Assembly: GCA_947396885.1 (NCBI GenBank)
Contig: OX377202.1
Span: 31,115,407-31,179,406 of the forward strand
Length of the DNA stretch: 64,000 nucleotides
Reading direction: 5' to 3'
Source of the DNA: Heligmosomoides polygyrus polygyrus
Taxonomy: Eukaryota > Nematoda > Chromadorea > Rhabditida > Heligmosomidae
In this document: in pieces, positions 61,922-64,000 of the stretch
Numbering within the stretch: position 1 is the stretch's first letter
Layout: the number at the start of each line of letters is the position of its first letter
Position numbers and translations under genes: made by a program
The notes under the pieces: generated by a model
Seen by the model: only the letters and a program-made list of their open reading frames with translations
Databases searched by the model: none
Told to the model about the DNA's origin: nothing

Positions 61922-63934
61922 ATGTACGAAATATTTCTTGCAGTTCTACATCATTGTATTGAAAAATTCATCCCGAGACGTAGGGTAGATATAGGACAAA
62001 TGAATTTACCCTCGTACTTGATCAGAATGATGAAAAAACGATCAAACATATGGCATAGAGCGATGAGGAACAACCTTGTCAAGGATTGGCAGAGCTACAA
62101 GGCAATAAATTACAGAACGGAAAAAGCTTTAGAGAGGTATTTGATGTTTGTGGAAAAGAAAATTACTGAATCCGGAGACTTGGCAAGGATCTACCGATAT
62201 GTCAACTCGAGGAAAGAGTCACGCTCGATACCCTGCCTAGCAGCGGTTGATGGGTCTCCGGTTGTTCGGGAGGAGTTGAAAGCAGATCTCTTGGCTAAGA
62301 TCTTCTATGACTCCTTCAATAAACCGGGCAGAGGCACTGCGCCTTCTGATTCTGAGATCGCAAATTTCCCGTCTTATCCTGAAATGGAACCCACGCTGTG
62401 GTTCCAGGGAGATGAAATCCTTAAATTGCTTGAGAGCTGGCCTTCATCGTCGTCTACGACCCCGGACTTTGTTCCACTATGTTTTATTAAAAGAATTCTA
62501 CCCTTCATTGGTCTCCCTCTCGAGTACATTTTTAATTTGAGTTATATGAGATCAGAAGTGCCTCAACGCTGGAAGCATGCTCTAATTACACCTGTATCTA
62601 AGAAAGTGCCACTTAATGACCCGAGAAACTATCGACCTGTTAGCATTACCTCGATTTTTGCTAGAGCGTTTGAGAAAATTATGAAAAAACATATTGTAGC
62701 TCACTTAATCAGGCACAACGTTATTTCGAGCGCCCAGTTTGGATTTATGGAGGGTAGGTCAGTAGAATCTGCAGTTCTTACAGCGACGAACGACTGGACT
62801 TGAGCAAGGGAAGACAAGAAAAGGGTGGATGTTGTTTTCTTTGATTTCCGGAAAGCATTCGACAAGGTTTCCCACTCCAAATTAATGCATAAATTATCAT
62901 CTGTTGGAATTCACCATAGGATTATATCGTGGATACGTGATTTCCTTGATAGTGGGACTTTCCAAGTACGTATAGGTAAAGAGTTCTCACCCGTGTATGA
63001 AGCATGCAGCGGTGTTCCGCAAGGTGGGGTTCTTTCGCCCATTCTATTTCTGATTTACACGTTTGAAATCCCCAATATTATCGAAAACCTTGGAGTCACA
63101 TGTAAAATGTACGCCGATGATATAAAAATTTATAAGGTCATAGAGTCGCCAATGGACACGGACCGCTTGCAAACTGCTATAAATTTTGTTAGCAAGTGGT
63201 CCGAATATTGGGAACTACCCCTTGCTGTGGAAAAAACTCAGGTTTTCGTCATTGGGGATAAAACCGCCGCCACTACAACGTATTCTATCGGATCCACTCC
63301 GCTAAGAAGGGTAGACGAAGTTAGAGATCTCGGTTATCTCATAAAAAGCAATCTAGACTTCGGGCCTCACTACAGTATGCTCATAAAGAAAGGTATGGCT
63401 CGTATCTACAATCTTTTTCGGATGTTTAGAACCAAAAATCCCAAGGTTCTATTAAGGGCTTATAAAATGTACATCAGGCCAATCGTTGAAAGTGGGACTA
63501 CCGTCTTCAATCCTTACAAACGTAAGGATATTGGTCTGCTGGAGAGGGTCCAGAATAACTTCACCCGCAAACTGATGCTGAGGTGTTATGCGATGGACTA
63601 TTCCTCCATTCCCGATGGTGAAACCAGAGCTACTCAATTGGGTTTGTCGTCCCTAAGGAGTAGGAGAACAAAATTCGATCTTGTGATGATGTTCAAAATA
63701 CTAACAGGCAGAGTACAAATAGAAGCCTCAGACTTCTTTTCGGTGTTACCTGAGGCCAGAACAGGATATGGTTACCTAAGAGCCACCGATCCAGTTATGA
63801 AGAGCCAAAGCCAAATCCGATCAAACTTTTTTTCGAACAGAACCATTCGAGTTTTTCGACCACTGCTCAAGGATAATGTGCTTCAGATGTCCCTCGGCCG
63901 ATTTAAGAAATTCATTGACCAGCGATTGAGATAG
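61922..63934 (+). pseudogene. CR1-like reverse transcriptase, one in-frame stop
   Basis: 61922-62803 and 62825-63934 are in one frame separated only by TGA at 62801-62803. Order: linker (LARIYRYVNSRKESRSIPCL), fingers (VPLNDPRNYRPVSITSIFAR, SSAQFGFMEGRSVESA), stop, VDVVFFDFRKAFDKVSHSKL, GVPQGGVLSPILFLIYTFEI, catalytic CKMYADDIKIYK (YADD 63110-63121), LPLAVEKTQVFVIGD, VRDLGYLIKSNLDFG, NPYKRKDIGLLERVQNNFTR, ending KKFIDQRLR. Together 670 codons, the RT domain nearly complete. It lacks the endonuclease, so the insertion is dead, but decay is slight. It is the best reference for the fragments at 795-1580 and 59380-59560. Confidence 0.9.
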
Positions 63935-63960
63935 CTCTGAATTAAGTTGTTTTATTTTTA
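61922..63960 (+). mobile_element. CR1-like LINE, 5'-truncated, runs towards window end
   Basis: Single-frame RT polyprotein region followed by a T-rich 3' region. The 3' tail lies at or beyond the window edge. Endonuclease and ORF1 are absent upstream of 61900. Confidence 0.88.
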
Positions 63961-64000
63961 TCCAATTGTCTGTTTTTTTAGTAATCTCTCTTTGGATATG

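Overview
The window reads as nuclear DNA of a nematode, most likely a strongylid (hookworm-like) worm. The basis is short GT-AG introns (many 40-70 nt), TTTCAG acceptors directly before start codons that look like spliced-leader sites, four nematode-type multi-exon genes, and a dense load of RTE, CR1, Penelope-like, mariner, MITE and tRNA-derived SINE sequence. The species call is inference. I see no bacterial operon, phage, CRISPR array or intact canonical tRNA/rRNA gene.

Genes, left to right. (1) A plus-strand GT92 (DUF23) glycosyltransferase at 2027-5144: five exons give a phase-consistent 251-residue C-terminal part, and its 5' exons are not found. (2) A minus-strand HEATR1/UTP10 homologue (C. 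elegans TOE-1 type) at 27343-9524: 36 exons, all phases agree and total 4797 nt (1598 aa). It is a large HEAT-repeat factor of the small-subunit processome. (3) A plus-strand replication protein A 32 kDa subunit (RPA2) at 32199-36229: eight exons, 295 aa, with a GC-AG intron. (4) A minus-strand FkbM/Methyltransf_21 family gene, about 54500-48236: the last five exons (192 aa) are clear and two upstream exons are tentative. An orphan 3' exon with an AATAAA signal lies at 44504-44787, and an unrecognised first-exon-like ORF at 202-489.

Mobile DNA fills the rest. RTE-clade LINEs are at 18501-19060 (inserted in another RTE at 18408-19335), 38564-40601, 47480-47992, 52794-53890 and 58555-59105. Three of these insertions have recognisable target-site duplications. 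CR1-like LINEs are at 690-1588, 59380-59560 and 61922-63960. A decayed Penelope-like element with GIY-YIG endonuclease is at 42180-43857. Mariners are at 6993-8110, 55568-56790 and 60571-61110. There are several inverted-repeat elements, two MITE copies each flanked by an 8-bp duplication, two unrelated tRNA-derived SINE families, two 42-bp AT-rich tandem arrays, large foldbacks and several long G tracts.

The host genes are housekeeping (ribosome biogenesis, DNA replication) or nematode-expanded enzyme families (GT92, FkbM). TEs sit mostly in their introns; the long HEATR1 introns hold complete TIR elements and SINEs, and an RTE lies inside the FkbM gene span. The four genes do not form an operon: strands alternate, and HEATR1 and RPA2 are divergent with 4.8 kb of repeats between them. 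I found no wholly new system. The most distinctive items are the nested insertions with readable duplications, the mariner with one catalytic Asp changed to Ala, the palindromes and the shortened HEATR1 homologue.
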